Source: Actinomycetota bacterium (GTDB taxonomy: Bacteria > Actinomycetota > UBA4738 > HRBIN12). From it: DNA of 32,251 nt. The notes beneath the pieces are model-generated. The model saw only the letters and a program-made list of their open reading frames with translations, ran no database searches and had not been told where the DNA came from. This document shows, in pieces, positions 9,124-18,929 of this stretch. The position numbers were made by a program, and so were the translations under genes. The number at the start of each line of letters is the position of its first letter. The first letter of the stretch is position 1. The stretch covers positions 1 through 32,251 of the forward strand of contig JAOUEA010000005.1 of assembly GCA_029858935.1 (NCBI GenBank), given 5' to 3'.

Positions 9124-9873
9124 TCAGCAGTGGGAGTCGATCCACTCGGGCGATGGGCCGACAGGGACCCCGTTCGCCCGAGCGACATCGCGCAACCGCT
9201 CGCGGTACACACGCATGTCGCGACGCGCGAAGTCCGCGTGGGTGAGGCATCGCCAGTCGCGGTATCGCTCGAAGTAGTAGGGGCTCTCGAGGCTCTCGCC
9301 GTGGCCGATCACGTTGCGCAGCCGGATGTCGTTGGATGCCATGAGCCAGAGCGTGAGGCGCAGCGACGAGCGCATCATGGCCGGGTTCCGCAAGACGCCG
9401 CGGGCGCTGCGCCCGACATGCTCGATGCCGATCGAGACGTGGTCGAGGCCGATCGTATGACGGCATCGGACGCGCGGGTCGACGAGCTGATAGATCGTCC
9501 CATCGTTGTCGATCAAGAAGTGTGCGCACGTCCCCGGCTTCTCGCCGAGGTGACGAGTGTTCGAGGCGAACGTGTTCCAGGTGCCCGCGAACGATGTGTC
9601 CCCGGTGAGATGCTCCACGATCACCACGGGTTCGCGCAGCCGCCACGACCACTTCCCGTAGTGGCGTCGCGAGTACGACGCCATCTGCCGTTTGCGCAGG
9701 TCCGGGAACGGGATCGGTTTCCACATGATCTGGGGCCGCAGGTCCCAGGCCTCGCCCGATCGCAGACCGGCCGACACCGGTGGTGCCGCAGCGGGCGCCA
9801 GCGCCGTTCCCAGCACGGTGAGCGCGACGATGCTCCCGAGGAGCGTCCTCCGACGGACGGTCCGGTCCCCCAT
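9124..9873 (-). CDS. Secreted N-acetylmuramoyl-L-alanine amidase-like protein
   Basis: Signal-like N-terminus (RRRTLLGSIVALTVLGTALAPAAA); FLIDNDGTIYQLVDPRVRCRHTIGLDHVSIGIEHVG, NVIGHGES. Confidence 0.8.
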   Translation of the reverse strand: MGDRTVRRRTLLGSIVALTVLGTALAPAAAPPVSAGLRSGEAWDLRPQIMWKPIPFPDLRKRQMASYSRRHYGKWSWRLREPVVIVEHLTGDTSFAGTWNTFASNTRHLGEKPGTCAHFLIDNDGTIYQLVDPRVRCRHTIGLDHVSIGIEHVGRSARGVLRNPAMMRSSLRLTLWLMASNDIRLRNVIGHGESLESPYYFERYRDWRCLTHADFARRDMRVYRERLRDVARANGVPVGPSPEWIDSHC

Positions 9874-9923
9874 GCACCATGTATCGGGGGCGGCTCCCCG
9901 TCGCTTGAGGCTCGGAGCCCGAA

Positions 9924-9944
9924 GCTAGTCTGGGCTAGACTAGC
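9924..9944 (-). terminator. Perfect 8-bp stem GCTAGTCT-(5 nt)-AGACTAGC overlapping the gltX stop codon
   Basis: Inverted repeat seen directly; no following T-tract, so the terminator assignment is weak. Confidence 0.35.
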
Positions 9945-11367
9945 CGGCGTCCCTCAGCCGCTCGGTCGTGCGATCGCGCCCGAGCAGATCGAGCGATTCG
10001 GGCAGCGGCGGCGACACGTTGGACCCGGTGACCGCCGCCCGTACCGGCTGGAAGGCCTTCGTGCGGCTCAGCGATTCCCGGCCGGCGAGGGCGTCGAGCT
10101 CGGCCGTGATCGTCTCGGCGGTCCACGGTTCGACGGCCTCAAGAGCATCGGCCACCCGGCCGAGGTACCCGTCGGGCGCCTTCGCGATCAGTCCCGCGGC
10201 CTTCTCGTTCAACTCGAGATCGTCGGTGAACAGGAATCGGAGCAGCGCCGGGGCCTCCGTGAGCGTCTTCATCCGTTCCTTCACGATCGGCATCGCTGCT
10301 CGGAGCGTCGGCGGGTCGGGCATCAGCCCTTCCTCGGTCAGGAAGTGCAGGCAGCGCGCCCCGAGCTCGTCGTCGTCGAGCGACCGGATGTAGCGGTTGT
10401 TGAGCCACGTGAGCTTCTCGGTGTCGAATGCCGCCGGATTCGAGGAGACCCTCTCGAGGTCGAAGGCCTCGATGAGGTCGTCGCGCGAGAGCACCTCGCG
10501 GTCATCGCCCGGCGACCAGCCCAGCAGCGCGAGGTAGTTCACCAATGCCTCGGGCAGGAACCCCTGTTCGCGGAAGGACTCGACGCTCGTCGACCCGTGC
10601 CTCTTCGACAGCGGCTGCCGGTCGGGGCCGAGCACCTGCGGAACGTGGGCGTATCGAGGCGGGGTTCCCCCCAGCGCTTCGATCACCGCTGCATTGCGGG
10701 GCGCGCTCGCGAGCAGATCGTCTCCGCGCACGACGTGGGTGATGCCCATGAGCAGGTCGTCGACCGCCACGGCGAGCAGGAACACCGGCGAACCGTCCGA
10801 TCGCACGAGGACGAAGTCCCGGAGCTGACCGGGTGCGAATCGCACCTCGCCCTTGACGATGTCGTCGACCACCCACTCTCGGTCCGGCATGCGGAAGCGG
10901 ACCACCGAGGCACGCCGCTCGGCGTCGAAGGCTGCGACCTGCTCGGGCGTGAGCGCGCGGCAGTGTCCGTCGTATCCCGGCGCCTGTCCTGCCGCCATCG
11001 CAGCCTTCCGCCGCTGCTCGAGCTCCTCACCGGTGCAATAGCAGTGGTAGGCGTCGCCCTGGGCGAGCAGACGGTCTGCATGCTCACGGTAGATCTCGAG
11101 TCGTTGGGACTGGCGGTAGGGCTCGTGCGGCCCGCCGACGTCTGGGCCCTCGTCGTGGTCGAGACCGAGCCAGCGGAGATCCTCGAGCACGCCCGCGACG
11201 GCTTCCTCGGTGACGCGACTCGCATCGGTGTCCTCGACCCGCAGCACGAAGGTCCCGCCCTGATGGCGTGCGAAGAGCCACGAGAACAGCGCGCTCCGCA
11301 CGTTGCCCACGTGCAGCGATCCGCTCGGCGCGGGTGCGAATCGGCAGCGGACCGGCACCTCGCTCAT
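9940..11367 (-). CDS. gltX: Glutamate--tRNA ligase
   Basis: [55 protein letters not shown] signature. Confidence 0.95.
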   Translation of the reverse strand: MSEVPVRCRFAPAPSGSLHVGNVRSALFSWLFARHQGGTFVLRVEDTDASRVTEEAVAGVLEDLRWLGLDHDEGPDVGGPHEPYRQSQRLEIYREHADRLLAQGDAYHCYCTGEELEQRRKAAMAAGQAPGYDGHCRALTPEQVAAFDAERRASVVRFRMPDREWVVDDIVKGEVRFAPGQLRDFVLVRSDGSPVFLLAVAVDDLLMGITHVVRGDDLLASAPRNAAVIEALGGTPPRYAHVPQVLGPDRQPLSKRHGSTSVESFREQGFLPEALVNYLALLGWSPGDDREVLSRDDLIEAFDLERVSSNPAAFDTEKLTWLNNRYIRSLDDDELGARCLHFLTEEGLMPDPPTLRAAMPIVKERMKTLTEAPALLRFLFTDDLELNEKAAGLIAKAPDGYLGRVADALEAVEPWTAETITAELDALAGRESLSRTKAFQPVRAAVTGSNVSPPLPESLDLLGRDRTTERLRDAG

Positions 11368-12122
11368 CGCACCGTGTTCGCCAGGGTGCCGACGCCCTCG
11401 ACCTCGACCTCGACCACGTCGCCCGCGCTGAGGGGACCCACGCCTTCGGGCGTGCCCGTGAGCAGCACGTCACCGGGGAGCAGCGTCATGAACGACGTGA
11501 TGTACTCGACCAGCGTCGCGACGCCGTAGACCATGTCGGTCGTGCTCCCCTGCTGGCGTACCTCCCCGTTCAGGCGCGTCTGGACCATTGCGTCGTTGGG
11601 GTCGAGGTCGGTCTCGATCCAGGGACCGATCGGCGCTGAGCCGTCGAACCCCTTGGCTCGCGCCCACTGATCGTCGGTCTTCTGCAGGTCGCGCAGCGTC
11701 ACGTCGTTGGCGCAGGTGTAGCCGAGGATCACCCGATAGGCGTCCTCGGCGCGCACGTCCTTGGCGAGTCGCCCGATCACGACGGCCAGCTCTCCCTCGT
11801 AGTCGATGCGGCGGCTCACCGGCAGCAGCGAGATCGGATCGTTCGGCCCGATCACCGCGGTCGACGGCTTCAGGAACAGCAGCGGCTCATCGGGCACCGT
11901 CATCCCGAACTCTGCCGCGTGCGCAGCGAAGTTCTTGCCCACGCACACGAGTTTGGACGGCAGCACGGGAGCGAGCAGGTACACGTCGTCGAGGGGGATC
12001 TCCTCGCCGGTCGGCAGGGGGTCCTCGAAGAAGGTCCCGGCGAGCACGCGAACGATGTCGTCGTGGGTGTCGGCGGCGCCGGTGGCGATGCGGTCGCCGT
12101 GTCGGAAGCGCAGGAGTCGCAT
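11364..12122 (-). CDS. Fumarylacetoacetate hydrolase (FAH) family protein
   Basis: [66 protein letters not shown]; 4-nt overlap with the gltX start. Confidence 0.92.
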   Translation of the reverse strand: MRLLRFRHGDRIATGAADTHDDIVRVLAGTFFEDPLPTGEEIPLDDVYLLAPVLPSKLVCVGKNFAAHAAEFGMTVPDEPLLFLKPSTAVIGPNDPISLLPVSRRIDYEGELAVVIGRLAKDVRAEDAYRVILGYTCANDVTLRDLQKTDDQWARAKGFDGSAPIGPWIETDLDPNDAMVQTRLNGEVRQQGSTTDMVYGVATLVEYITSFMTLLPGDVLLTGTPEGVGPLSAGDVVEVEVEGVGTLANTVR

Positions 12123-12167
12123 GACGACGCGAGGCTATCGCAATCGAACTTGGACCCGGACCCGGCT

Positions 12168-12959
12168 TCAGCCCTCGAGCACCGTGCCTCCGACGAAGGT
12201 CGCCCCCACCTGGCGCCAGTAGCCCGCGATCGTGTCGATCGGTTCGAGCGACGCCAGTTCCTCGGCGGGCGCCTCGTGCAGCGACACCGAGGCCTCTCCC
12301 ACGTACACGGGGCCGAGATCGACGTCGCGTGAGCGCATCGTGACGAGCTCGTCGATGGAGGCCGGCAGCACCGGGTCGATGTTGGGCAAGTAGCGCGAGT
12401 GCAGCATCGGAAGGGCATTGACGAACCCGCCGGTCTCGCTTTCTCCCGTGAGCGTGAGCGTCGCCTCGGCCAGCCGACGGTCGTTGGCGGTCAGGGATGC
12501 CCCGAACGTGCCTCCCGGTTCCAACCTCGGACCGGCCCTGCCCACCGTGACGGGCCGGGTCACCCAGATCTGGCCGAGCTTCTTCGGGTAGCCCTGGTAC
12601 CACCCGCGGGCGAGCGCGAAGTCCTTGTCGACCCAGATGAAGACGCAGCGCGAGTAGGTCTCGCCGCCGTAGGAGCACCGCACGACGACGAAGGCTTCCT
12701 TGTACTGAGACCGCACGGGGTCGAGCAGTTCCTCGCGCGACTCGGAGCAGCTCTGCCAGTCGGCCCAGATGATCGCCACGGCCCCTGGATCGTCGTCGGC
12801 CAGACCCACTCCGGGAGGCAGCAGCGCTTCGACGTTGGCCGGATCGGTGCGGTACTCCACCGTCAGCACGTCACCGGAGTAGTGCCACGGCGGGCTCGGG
12901 ACGATCGAGGCACGCCCGCGCGACGTGCGCGGCACCATGAACCCCTGCAGCTCGGACAC
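12168..12959 (-). CDS. Acetoacetate decarboxylase-like protein
   Basis: GTG 12959; PPWHYSGDVLTVEYRTDPANVEALLPPGV, YKEAFVVVRCSYGGETYSRCVFIWVDKDFALARGWYQGYPKKLGQIW. Confidence 0.85.
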   Translation of the reverse strand: MSELQGFMVPRTSRGRASIVPSPPWHYSGDVLTVEYRTDPANVEALLPPGVGLADDDPGAVAIIWADWQSCSESREELLDPVRSQYKEAFVVVRCSYGGETYSRCVFIWVDKDFALARGWYQGYPKKLGQIWVTRPVTVGRAGPRLEPGGTFGASLTANDRRLAEATLTLTGESETGGFVNALPMLHSRYLPNIDPVLPASIDELVTMRSRDVDLGPVYVGEASVSLHEAPAEELASLEPIDTIAGYWRQVGATFVGGTVLEG

Positions 12960-12964
12960 CCGGC

Positions 12965-12971
12965 TATCGTA
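12965..12971. promoter_or_regulatory. Overlapping opposed -10-like hexamers: TATCGT (+, 12965-12970) and TACGAT (-, 12971-12966)
   Basis: Lies between divergent starts 12959 (-) and 13009 (+); the minus hexamer is 6 nt from the GTG. Confidence 0.5.
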
Positions 12972-13008
12972 CGCTGCCCCATCGAAGCACCGCACAGAGG
13001 GGAGATCG

Positions 13009-13854
13009 ATGGAAACGCGGCGCATCCTGCTCGATGGCTCGCCGACCACGGTCGTCCGAGAAGACGGTGAGCTGGTCGCACCCGATGGGCGTTCGATGCC
13101 GCTCGACGACCCGATCCACCTGCCCCCGGTGGTGCCGACCAAGGTCGTGTGCGTGCACCTCAACTACGAGAGCCGGCGGGCGGAGTTCCAGGCGGAAACG
13201 GGAGCAGCGCCGACCTACTTCCACAAACCGATCTCGTCGCTCAACGCGCACGGCGGCGAGATCGTGCGGCCACCTCGGTGCCGATACCTCAACTACGAGG
13301 GTGAGATCGGCATCGTGATCGGCCAACGCTGCCGTCACATCGCTCCCGACGAAGCCGGAGCGTTCATCCAGGGGTACACGATCGGCAACGACTACGGGCT
13401 GCACGACTTCCGCGACACCGACGCGGGTTCGATGCTGCGGGTCAAGGGGTCCGACACGTTGTGCCCGCTCGGCCCCGGGCTCGTCACCGACTGGGACTTC
13501 CACGGCAAGAGCATCGAGACGCGCGTGAACGGCGCGATCGCCCAGAGCGGGAACACCGACGAGATGCTCTGGGACATGCACTACCTGGTCGCCGACATCG
13601 CTCGCACGATCACCCTCGAGGCAGGTGACGTGATCCTGTCGGGGACCCCCGCGAACTCGCGCTCGGTGCAACCCGGCGATGTCGTCGAGGTCGAGGTCGA
13701 GGGCCTCGGCGTCTTGCGCAATGCGATCGTCGAGGGATCGGTCGCCGTGCGCGACGACGTCGGAGCGCAACCCAGCGCGAGCGAGGAAGTGATCTCGACC
13801 GCGATGGGCGGCGACTGGGAGTTCCGGGGGGTTCGCCCTCCCAGGAAGGGGTGA
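13009..13854 (+). CDS. FAH family hydrolase/isomerase (HpaG-like)
   Basis: [84 protein letters not shown] 13009 with upstream AGAGGGGAG. Confidence 0.92.
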   Translation: METRRILLDGSPTTVVREDGELVAPDGRSMPLDDPIHLPPVVPTKVVCVHLNYESRRAEFQAETGAAPTYFHKPISSLNAHGGEIVRPPRCRYLNYEGEIGIVIGQRCRHIAPDEAGAFIQGYTIGNDYGLHDFRDTDAGSMLRVKGSDTLCPLGPGLVTDWDFHGKSIETRVNGAIAQSGNTDEMLWDMHYLVADIARTITLEAGDVILSGTPANSRSVQPGDVVEVEVEGLGVLRNAIVEGSVAVRDDVGAQPSASEEVISTAMGGDWEFRGVRPPRKG

Positions 13855-14231
13855 TCTCGACCATGGCGACGATGCGCTACCTCGTGTCGGACGTCGGCGC
13901 GGCTGTCTCGTTCTACGTCGACAGGCTGGGCTTCGAGGAGATGCAGCGGTTCGGTCCCGCGATGGCGATCGTGCGACGCGGCGACCTCGTCTTGTGGCTC
14001 GCGGGGCCCGCGAGCTCGGCGGCGCGGCCGATGCCCGACGGACGGGAGCCCCAACCGGGCGGCTGGAACAGGGCCGTGATCGAGGTCGACGATCTCGAGT
14101 CGAGGGTCGGCGAGCTCGGCTCGATGGGCGCCGTGTTCCGCAACGAGATCGTCGAGGGTCCGGGCGGACGGCAGATCCTCGTCGAGGATCCCTCGGGCAA
14201 CGTGGTCGAGCTCTTCGAACCGGCGTCGTGA
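13851..14231 (+). CDS. VOC/glyoxalase family protein
   Basis: MRYLVSDVGAAVSFYVDRLGFEEMQRF...GGRQILVEDPSGNVVELFEPAS; GTGA overlap with upstream stop (ATG 13863 also possible). Confidence 0.9.
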   Translation: MISTMATMRYLVSDVGAAVSFYVDRLGFEEMQRFGPAMAIVRRGDLVLWLAGPASSAARPMPDGREPQPGGWNRAVIEVDDLESRVGELGSMGAVFRNEIVEGPGGRQILVEDPSGNVVELFEPAS

Positions 14232-15244
14232 CGCGGGACCCGGCCGGGGAACCGTCGACGCGGGCCATCGAGGCGTGGCGGGCGCTCTCGCTCGCGTGCC
14301 TGCGCCCGGGTGAGCGTGGGGCCCTCACCGTGCTCGAGCATGCCGGGCGCCGGGCCCTCGCGCCGGTGTGGCCGGTCGGTCAGGTGCTCGCGGCGGCGAT
14401 CGACCTCGCCGAGCTGACCGACGATCTCGACGACGTGGAACGGCTCGTGGTCGGACTGCGCCGGTTCGCCTCGGGCGACGGATACCGGCCGACGCCGCGG
14501 GCCCGACGCCGCTACTACGACGACAATGCCTGGCTGGGCTTGTGCTTCGCGCAGCTGCACCTGCAGACGGGCGAGGCGCGGTGGCTTCGCCGCGCCCGGA
14601 AGGTGTTCCGGTTCGTGCGCGAAGGCCAGGACCCCGACGGCGGCATGCGCTGGGTCGAGGGGCGGCGCGCCCGGCACACGTGTTCGGCGGCGCCGGCGGC
14701 CCAGCTCGCCCTGCGGCTGCACCTGGCCGACGGCGACGAGGCGACGCTCGCGTTCGGCCGGCACACGCTCGCCTGGCTCGACGACACGCTGCGGGTCCGT
14801 GGCGAGCTCTACGCCGACCACATCGACCACCGCCGTGTCGATGCCACGCTGTGGACCTACAATCAGGGCTCCGCGGTCGGCGCGCACACGCTGCTGCACG
14901 CCGCGACCGGCGAGGCTCGCCCGCTCGACCAGGCGCGGCGAACGGCCGCGTCGTCGCTGCGACGTTTCGGGGCCGATCGCACCTGGAGGCACCCGCCCGT
15001 GTTCAACGCGGTGTGGTTCCGCAACCTGCTTGCCCTCGATGCAACCACGAGCATCGCCGGAGTGCAGGCCGCCCTGGACGCCTATCTCGATCGGGCCTGG
15101 CGTGAGGGCCGGGACGTCGCCGGCCTCTTCACCGCGGGCGGCATCGGTTCCTACGACGGGTCGCCCGCGATCGATGCTGCGGGCCTCGTGCAGCTGCTCG
15201 CGCTCCGCGCGTGGCCGCGGGCGCGGCTTCCGCTCGTCGGTTAG
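14228..15244 (+). CDS. Glycoside hydrolase family 76-like protein without signal peptide
   Basis: RRRYYDDNAWLGLCFAQLHLQTGE, DATLWTYNQGSAVGAHTLLHAATGE; GTGA overlap with VOC gene stop. Confidence 0.75.
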   Translation: MTRDPAGEPSTRAIEAWRALSLACLRPGERGALTVLEHAGRRALAPVWPVGQVLAAAIDLAELTDDLDDVERLVVGLRRFASGDGYRPTPRARRRYYDDNAWLGLCFAQLHLQTGEARWLRRARKVFRFVREGQDPDGGMRWVEGRRARHTCSAAPAAQLALRLHLADGDEATLAFGRHTLAWLDDTLRVRGELYADHIDHRRVDATLWTYNQGSAVGAHTLLHAATGEARPLDQARRTAASSLRRFGADRTWRHPPVFNAVWFRNLLALDATTSIAGVQAALDAYLDRAWREGRDVAGLFTAGGIGSYDGSPAIDAAGLVQLLALRAWPRARLPLVG

Positions 15245-15927
15245 GCGCGGCCGGTTCCGGCTTCACGGAGGAAGCGGTCGACGATGGCGTCGGCCCGGCG
15301 CTTCGAGTCGGCCGCTCCCGCCCTGATCGCCGCAAGCGTCTCGGCGGGGTCGACGCCGGCCGCGTGGAAGTCCGCGTCGTCGTAGGCGAGCCACGCGGTC
15401 ACGATGTCGGCGGTCGCTTCCGGATGGAACTGCACCAGCAGGTGCGGGCCGAGCGTGTACGCCTGCGGACCGGCATCGGTGCGAGCGATCACGGTCGCCC
15501 CGTCGGGAGGTCCGAACGTGTCGCCGTGCCACATGAACCACGGCCCCGCCGGCACCAGCGCCGCGTCGTCGGTCGAGACCTCGCGCAGACCCACCTCGGT
15601 ATCGCGCGCCCTGGCCACCCACCCCCCCATGGCCTCGGCGAACGCTTGGGCACCGAAACAGATACCCAGCACGGGCACGTCCTGCTCGACCGCGTCGCGG
15701 AGCCGAGCGAGCAGCGCGCCGATCCACGGGCGAACCTCCTCCCCGTAGACCGACCACGGCGCGCCGGTCACCACCATCGCGTCGTAGCCGTCGAGAGCCG
15801 GCGGTGGTCCGTCGTCGACGAGCACATGCTCGGTGATCTCGGCCCCGCGCTCGCGGAGCGACTCGCCCACGTGCCCGGAGCGAGAGAGCTCCTGCGGCTT
15901 CAGCACGAGCACGCGCACCGGCCTCAT
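15241..15927 (-). CDS. Class I glutamine amidotransferase-like protein
   Basis: DAMVVTGAPWSVYGEEVRPWI, VPVLGICFGAQAFAEAMGGWV, LVQFHPEAT (Cys/His/Glu triad). Confidence 0.9.
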   Translation of the reverse strand: MRPVRVLVLKPQELSRSGHVGESLRERGAEITEHVLVDDGPPPALDGYDAMVVTGAPWSVYGEEVRPWIGALLARLRDAVEQDVPVLGICFGAQAFAEAMGGWVARARDTEVGLREVSTDDAALVPAGPWFMWHGDTFGPPDGATVIARTDAGPQAYTLGPHLLVQFHPEATADIVTAWLAYDDADFHAAGVDPAETLAAIRAGAADSKRRADAIVDRFLREAGTGRA

Positions 15928-17057
15928 CCCCACAGACGATCGGCGAGCGCACCCACCAGCTCGAGCTTGCGCCACTGGGCATCTTCGTTGGTCTCGTTGC
16001 CGACCATCACGCTCGCGAACCCGCACTGGGGACTGATCGCGAGCCGCTCCATGCCGCCCGCGTGCCCGGCCGCTTCCTCCATGCGGCGGAGAAGGTCGTC
16101 CTCGTCTTCGACCTCCGGCGTCTTCGAGCTGATCAGCCCCATCACCATGATCGAGCCGTCTCGGAGGTGACGGACGGGCGCATAGCCTCCGTCGAGACCC
16201 TCGTCGTCCCACTCGACCAGGAACGAGTCGTACGCGAGCCCACCGAACACTCGCTCAGCGACGGGCTCGAGCGAGCCCTCGCACATCCACGACGAACGGA
16301 AGTTGCCCCGGCAGATGTGCAGCCCGACCGTCACGTCGTCAGGGATGCCGTCGAGCACGGCCGTATCGGCGGCGAGCGCCTGCTCGAGCAGCTCGGCGAC
16401 GTCGTGACCTGCGCCCCGGAACCGGCCGATCCAGGCGGGATCGACGAGGTAGGGGTAGAGCGGGAAGTCGAACTGCACGTACCGGGCGCCTGCGTCGATC
16501 GCTTCGGCCACCAGCCGCCGCTCGATCGCGACCGCCGCATCGACGAACTCGGCGACACTGCCGTAGGCGCCTTCGACCGTCGTGAACGGGTGCGCGAAGA
16601 TCGATGCCGCCGGGAACGTCACCTTGAACGGCATCTCGCCGGCTGCTTCTTTCATGAACGCGGCCTCGTGGGCTCCGGGAGAGTCCACAGGCTCGAGCGG
16701 CGCGACGATCTCGTGCACAGTCAGAGCGACGTCGTCACCGCGATCGTTGCGGAACGACACCGTCTTGCCGGTGCGCACGCCGCTCACGGCGTCGAAGAAC
16801 GAGTTCATGAACATCCACCGTCGGAACTCGCCGTCGGTGATCACGTCGAGCCCGCGATCTCGCTGGCGCCGCACGGCCTCGCGGATCGCGTCGTCTTCGG
16901 CCTCCTGCAGGGCCGTCCGGTCCTTCGCGCGCTCTTCGTCGAGCACCGCCGAGTGTCCGGGCTCGTAGAAGGCCTCGATCGCAGCTCTGAGCGAGGGCGG
17001 ACGTAGCAGCGAGCCGACGACTTCGGCGCGCGCAGGGCTGCGCGGCGTCTCGTCCAT
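15924..17057 (-). CDS. Cobalamin-independent methionine synthase C-terminal-domain (MetE-core-like) protein
   Basis: LDVITDGEFRRWMFMNSFF, VGLHICRGNFRSSW, LISSKTPEVEDEDDLLRR, AISPQCGFAS (candidate Zn ligands). Confidence 0.85.
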   Translation of the reverse strand: MDETPRSPARAEVVGSLLRPPSLRAAIEAFYEPGHSAVLDEERAKDRTALQEAEDDAIREAVRRQRDRGLDVITDGEFRRWMFMNSFFDAVSGVRTGKTVSFRNDRGDDVALTVHEIVAPLEPVDSPGAHEAAFMKEAAGEMPFKVTFPAASIFAHPFTTVEGAYGSVAEFVDAAVAIERRLVAEAIDAGARYVQFDFPLYPYLVDPAWIGRFRGAGHDVAELLEQALAADTAVLDGIPDDVTVGLHICRGNFRSSWMCEGSLEPVAERVFGGLAYDSFLVEWDDEGLDGGYAPVRHLRDGSIMVMGLISSKTPEVEDEDDLLRRMEEAAGHAGGMERLAISPQCGFASVMVGNETNEDAQWRKLELVGALADRLWG

Positions 17058-17203
17058 CGCTCGATCCTACGCGTTGGCGGTCGGCATTCCGCCCGATCGG
17101 AAGTGCGGCCCATCCGGCTGATTGACCCAACGTCGCAGACGTGGAACGGTGATGGCTCGACCCGGACTCGATCGACCGCCCGCAAACTTCGACCAGCCCA
17201 TCG

Positions 17204-18829
17204 ATGTCGGATACCTCCCCCCAGCGATCGCCAGGGAACGCTCGCGTGCCGCGGTGGCTCCGCCTCGCGATCGCGATCGCCCTCACGATGACGACGAGCG
17301 TCGTCTCCTGGTCCGACACACCCCACGGCGTCGCGCGTACCCGCTGCACGATCACCGGCACGCCCGGGAACGACCGGCTCCACGGCACCAGCGGACCCGA
17401 CGTGATCTGCGGGCTCGGCGGGAAGGATCGGATCCTCGGGTTCGGCGGCGACGACGTCCTGCGCGGTGGTCGGGGCGCCGATGAGATCCACGGGAACGCC
17501 GGCAAGGACCACGTGGTTGGTGGGCCCGGTGCCGATTCCCTCATCGGAGGCGCTCATGCCGATTCGCTCCTCGGCGGGGCCGGCCGCGACGTACTCGATG
17601 GGACCGACGGCTCCGGGCATGATCGGCTGCGAGGTCGGCGTGGCGTCGATCGATGTCTGCTCGATCCCGGAGACGAGCACACCGGCTGCGAACGCGCGAT
17701 CACGGTGCCGACCACCCCGACGGGACTGCGCGGGACGGCGACATCCCACCGGGTCGATCTCGCATGGGACGAGAGCCCAGGGGCCACCGGCTATCGGGTG
17801 TACAGGGACGGGGTGCGCATCGCCTCGGTCTCGACCGAGACCTACCGCGATCGAGACGTGCTGGCGGGTTCCTCCTACTCCTACAAGGTCGCGGCCTTCA
17901 ACGCGGCCGGGTCATCACCACGTTCGTCTCCTCACGGCGTCCTCGTTCCCCCGCCCGACGCCCCGATCACCGTGATGGCTGCGGGCGACATCGCGTGCGA
18001 CCCTGCCGACCCCGCCTACAACGGGGGCAACGGGCGGGCCTCCAGGTGCCGCCAGCGGTGGACCGCGCAACTGCTCGAGGGCGCCGATCGCGTGCTCACG
18101 CTCGGCGACGCCCAGTACGACTGTGGAGGACTGTCGGCTTACCGGCAGTCGTACGGCTCGACCTGGGGAGCGTTCAAGGACATCACGCACGCGATCCTGT
18201 CCGACGAGGATCTCGGCACGACCGGCACCGGGTGCGGCGCCGCCGGCCCCGACGGCTACTTCGCCTATTGGGGCGCCGCCGGCGGACCGCAGCCCCGCGG
18301 CTACCACAGCTGGAACGTCGGCGGCTGGCACTTCATCGCACTCAACTCCGAGTGCTCATACGTGCCGGGTGGCTGTGGCGAAGGCTCTGCCCAGAACGAT
18401 TGGCTCGAGCAGGACCTCGCGGCGAGCTCCGCGCAGTGCACGATCGCCCTGCTCCATGAGCCTCGGTTCCGCTCGAAAGAGACGGGCTCGCAGGTCTCGG
18501 CGGCGATGAAGCCCTTCTGGAGCGACCTCGTCCCCGCCGGCGTCGAGATGATCTTGGGAGGCGACGCCCACTTCTACGAGCGGTTCGAGCCTCAGAACGC
18601 CTCGGGCGCATCAGATCCCGACGGCATGGTCCAATGGGTCGTGGGCGTGGGCGGGGAGAGCCACCGTGGCCTGGCGGCGACGGGCGCGCGGCTTCCGAAT
18701 AGCGCCACCGCGACCGACCGGACCTTCGGGGTCTTGAAGCTCACCCTGCACGACGGCAGCTACGACTGGGAATTCCTGGCCGAAGGCTCGTCGGGCTACG
18801 AGGACTCGGGCAGCGCCGACTGCCACTGA
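17204..18829 (+). CDS. Secreted protein with RTX-type repeats, fibronectin type III domain and metallophosphoesterase domain
   Basis: Signal-like segment; TGTPGNDRLHGTSGPDVICGLGGKDRILGFGGDDVLRGG; FN3-like PTGLRGTATSHRVDLAWDESPGATGYRVYRDG; ITVMAAGDIACD, LTLGDAQYDCGG, EMILGGDAHFYERFEP. Confidence 0.85.
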   Translation: MSDTSPQRSPGNARVPRWLRLAIAIALTMTTSVVSWSDTPHGVARTRCTITGTPGNDRLHGTSGPDVICGLGGKDRILGFGGDDVLRGGRGADEIHGNAGKDHVVGGPGADSLIGGAHADSLLGGAGRDVLDGTDGSGHDRLRGRRGVDRCLLDPGDEHTGCERAITVPTTPTGLRGTATSHRVDLAWDESPGATGYRVYRDGVRIASVSTETYRDRDVLAGSSYSYKVAAFNAAGSSPRSSPHGVLVPPPDAPITVMAAGDIACDPADPAYNGGNGRASRCRQRWTAQLLEGADRVLTLGDAQYDCGGLSAYRQSYGSTWGAFKDITHAILSDEDLGTTGTGCGAAGPDGYFAYWGAAGGPQPRGYHSWNVGGWHFIALNSECSYVPGGCGEGSAQNDWLEQDLAASSAQCTIALLHEPRFRSKETGSQVSAAMKPFWSDLVPAGVEMILGGDAHFYERFEPQNASGASDPDGMVQWVVGVGGESHRGLAATGARLPNSATATDRTFGVLKLTLHDGSYDWEFLAEGSSGYEDSGSADCH

Positions 18830-18929
18830 CCGGCCCCGGCGAACGGTTTCGCTCAGCGCATCGTCTCGAGCAAGGCCGCCTCGGCGCCGCTGATCCCTCC
18901 ACCGACACGATCCGGCGGTCGATCGCCTC

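Noticed and set aside
9130-11529. 799-aa plus-strand ORF
   Set aside because: Antisense to the amidase and gltX, which have clear family motifs; high-GC shadow ORF.
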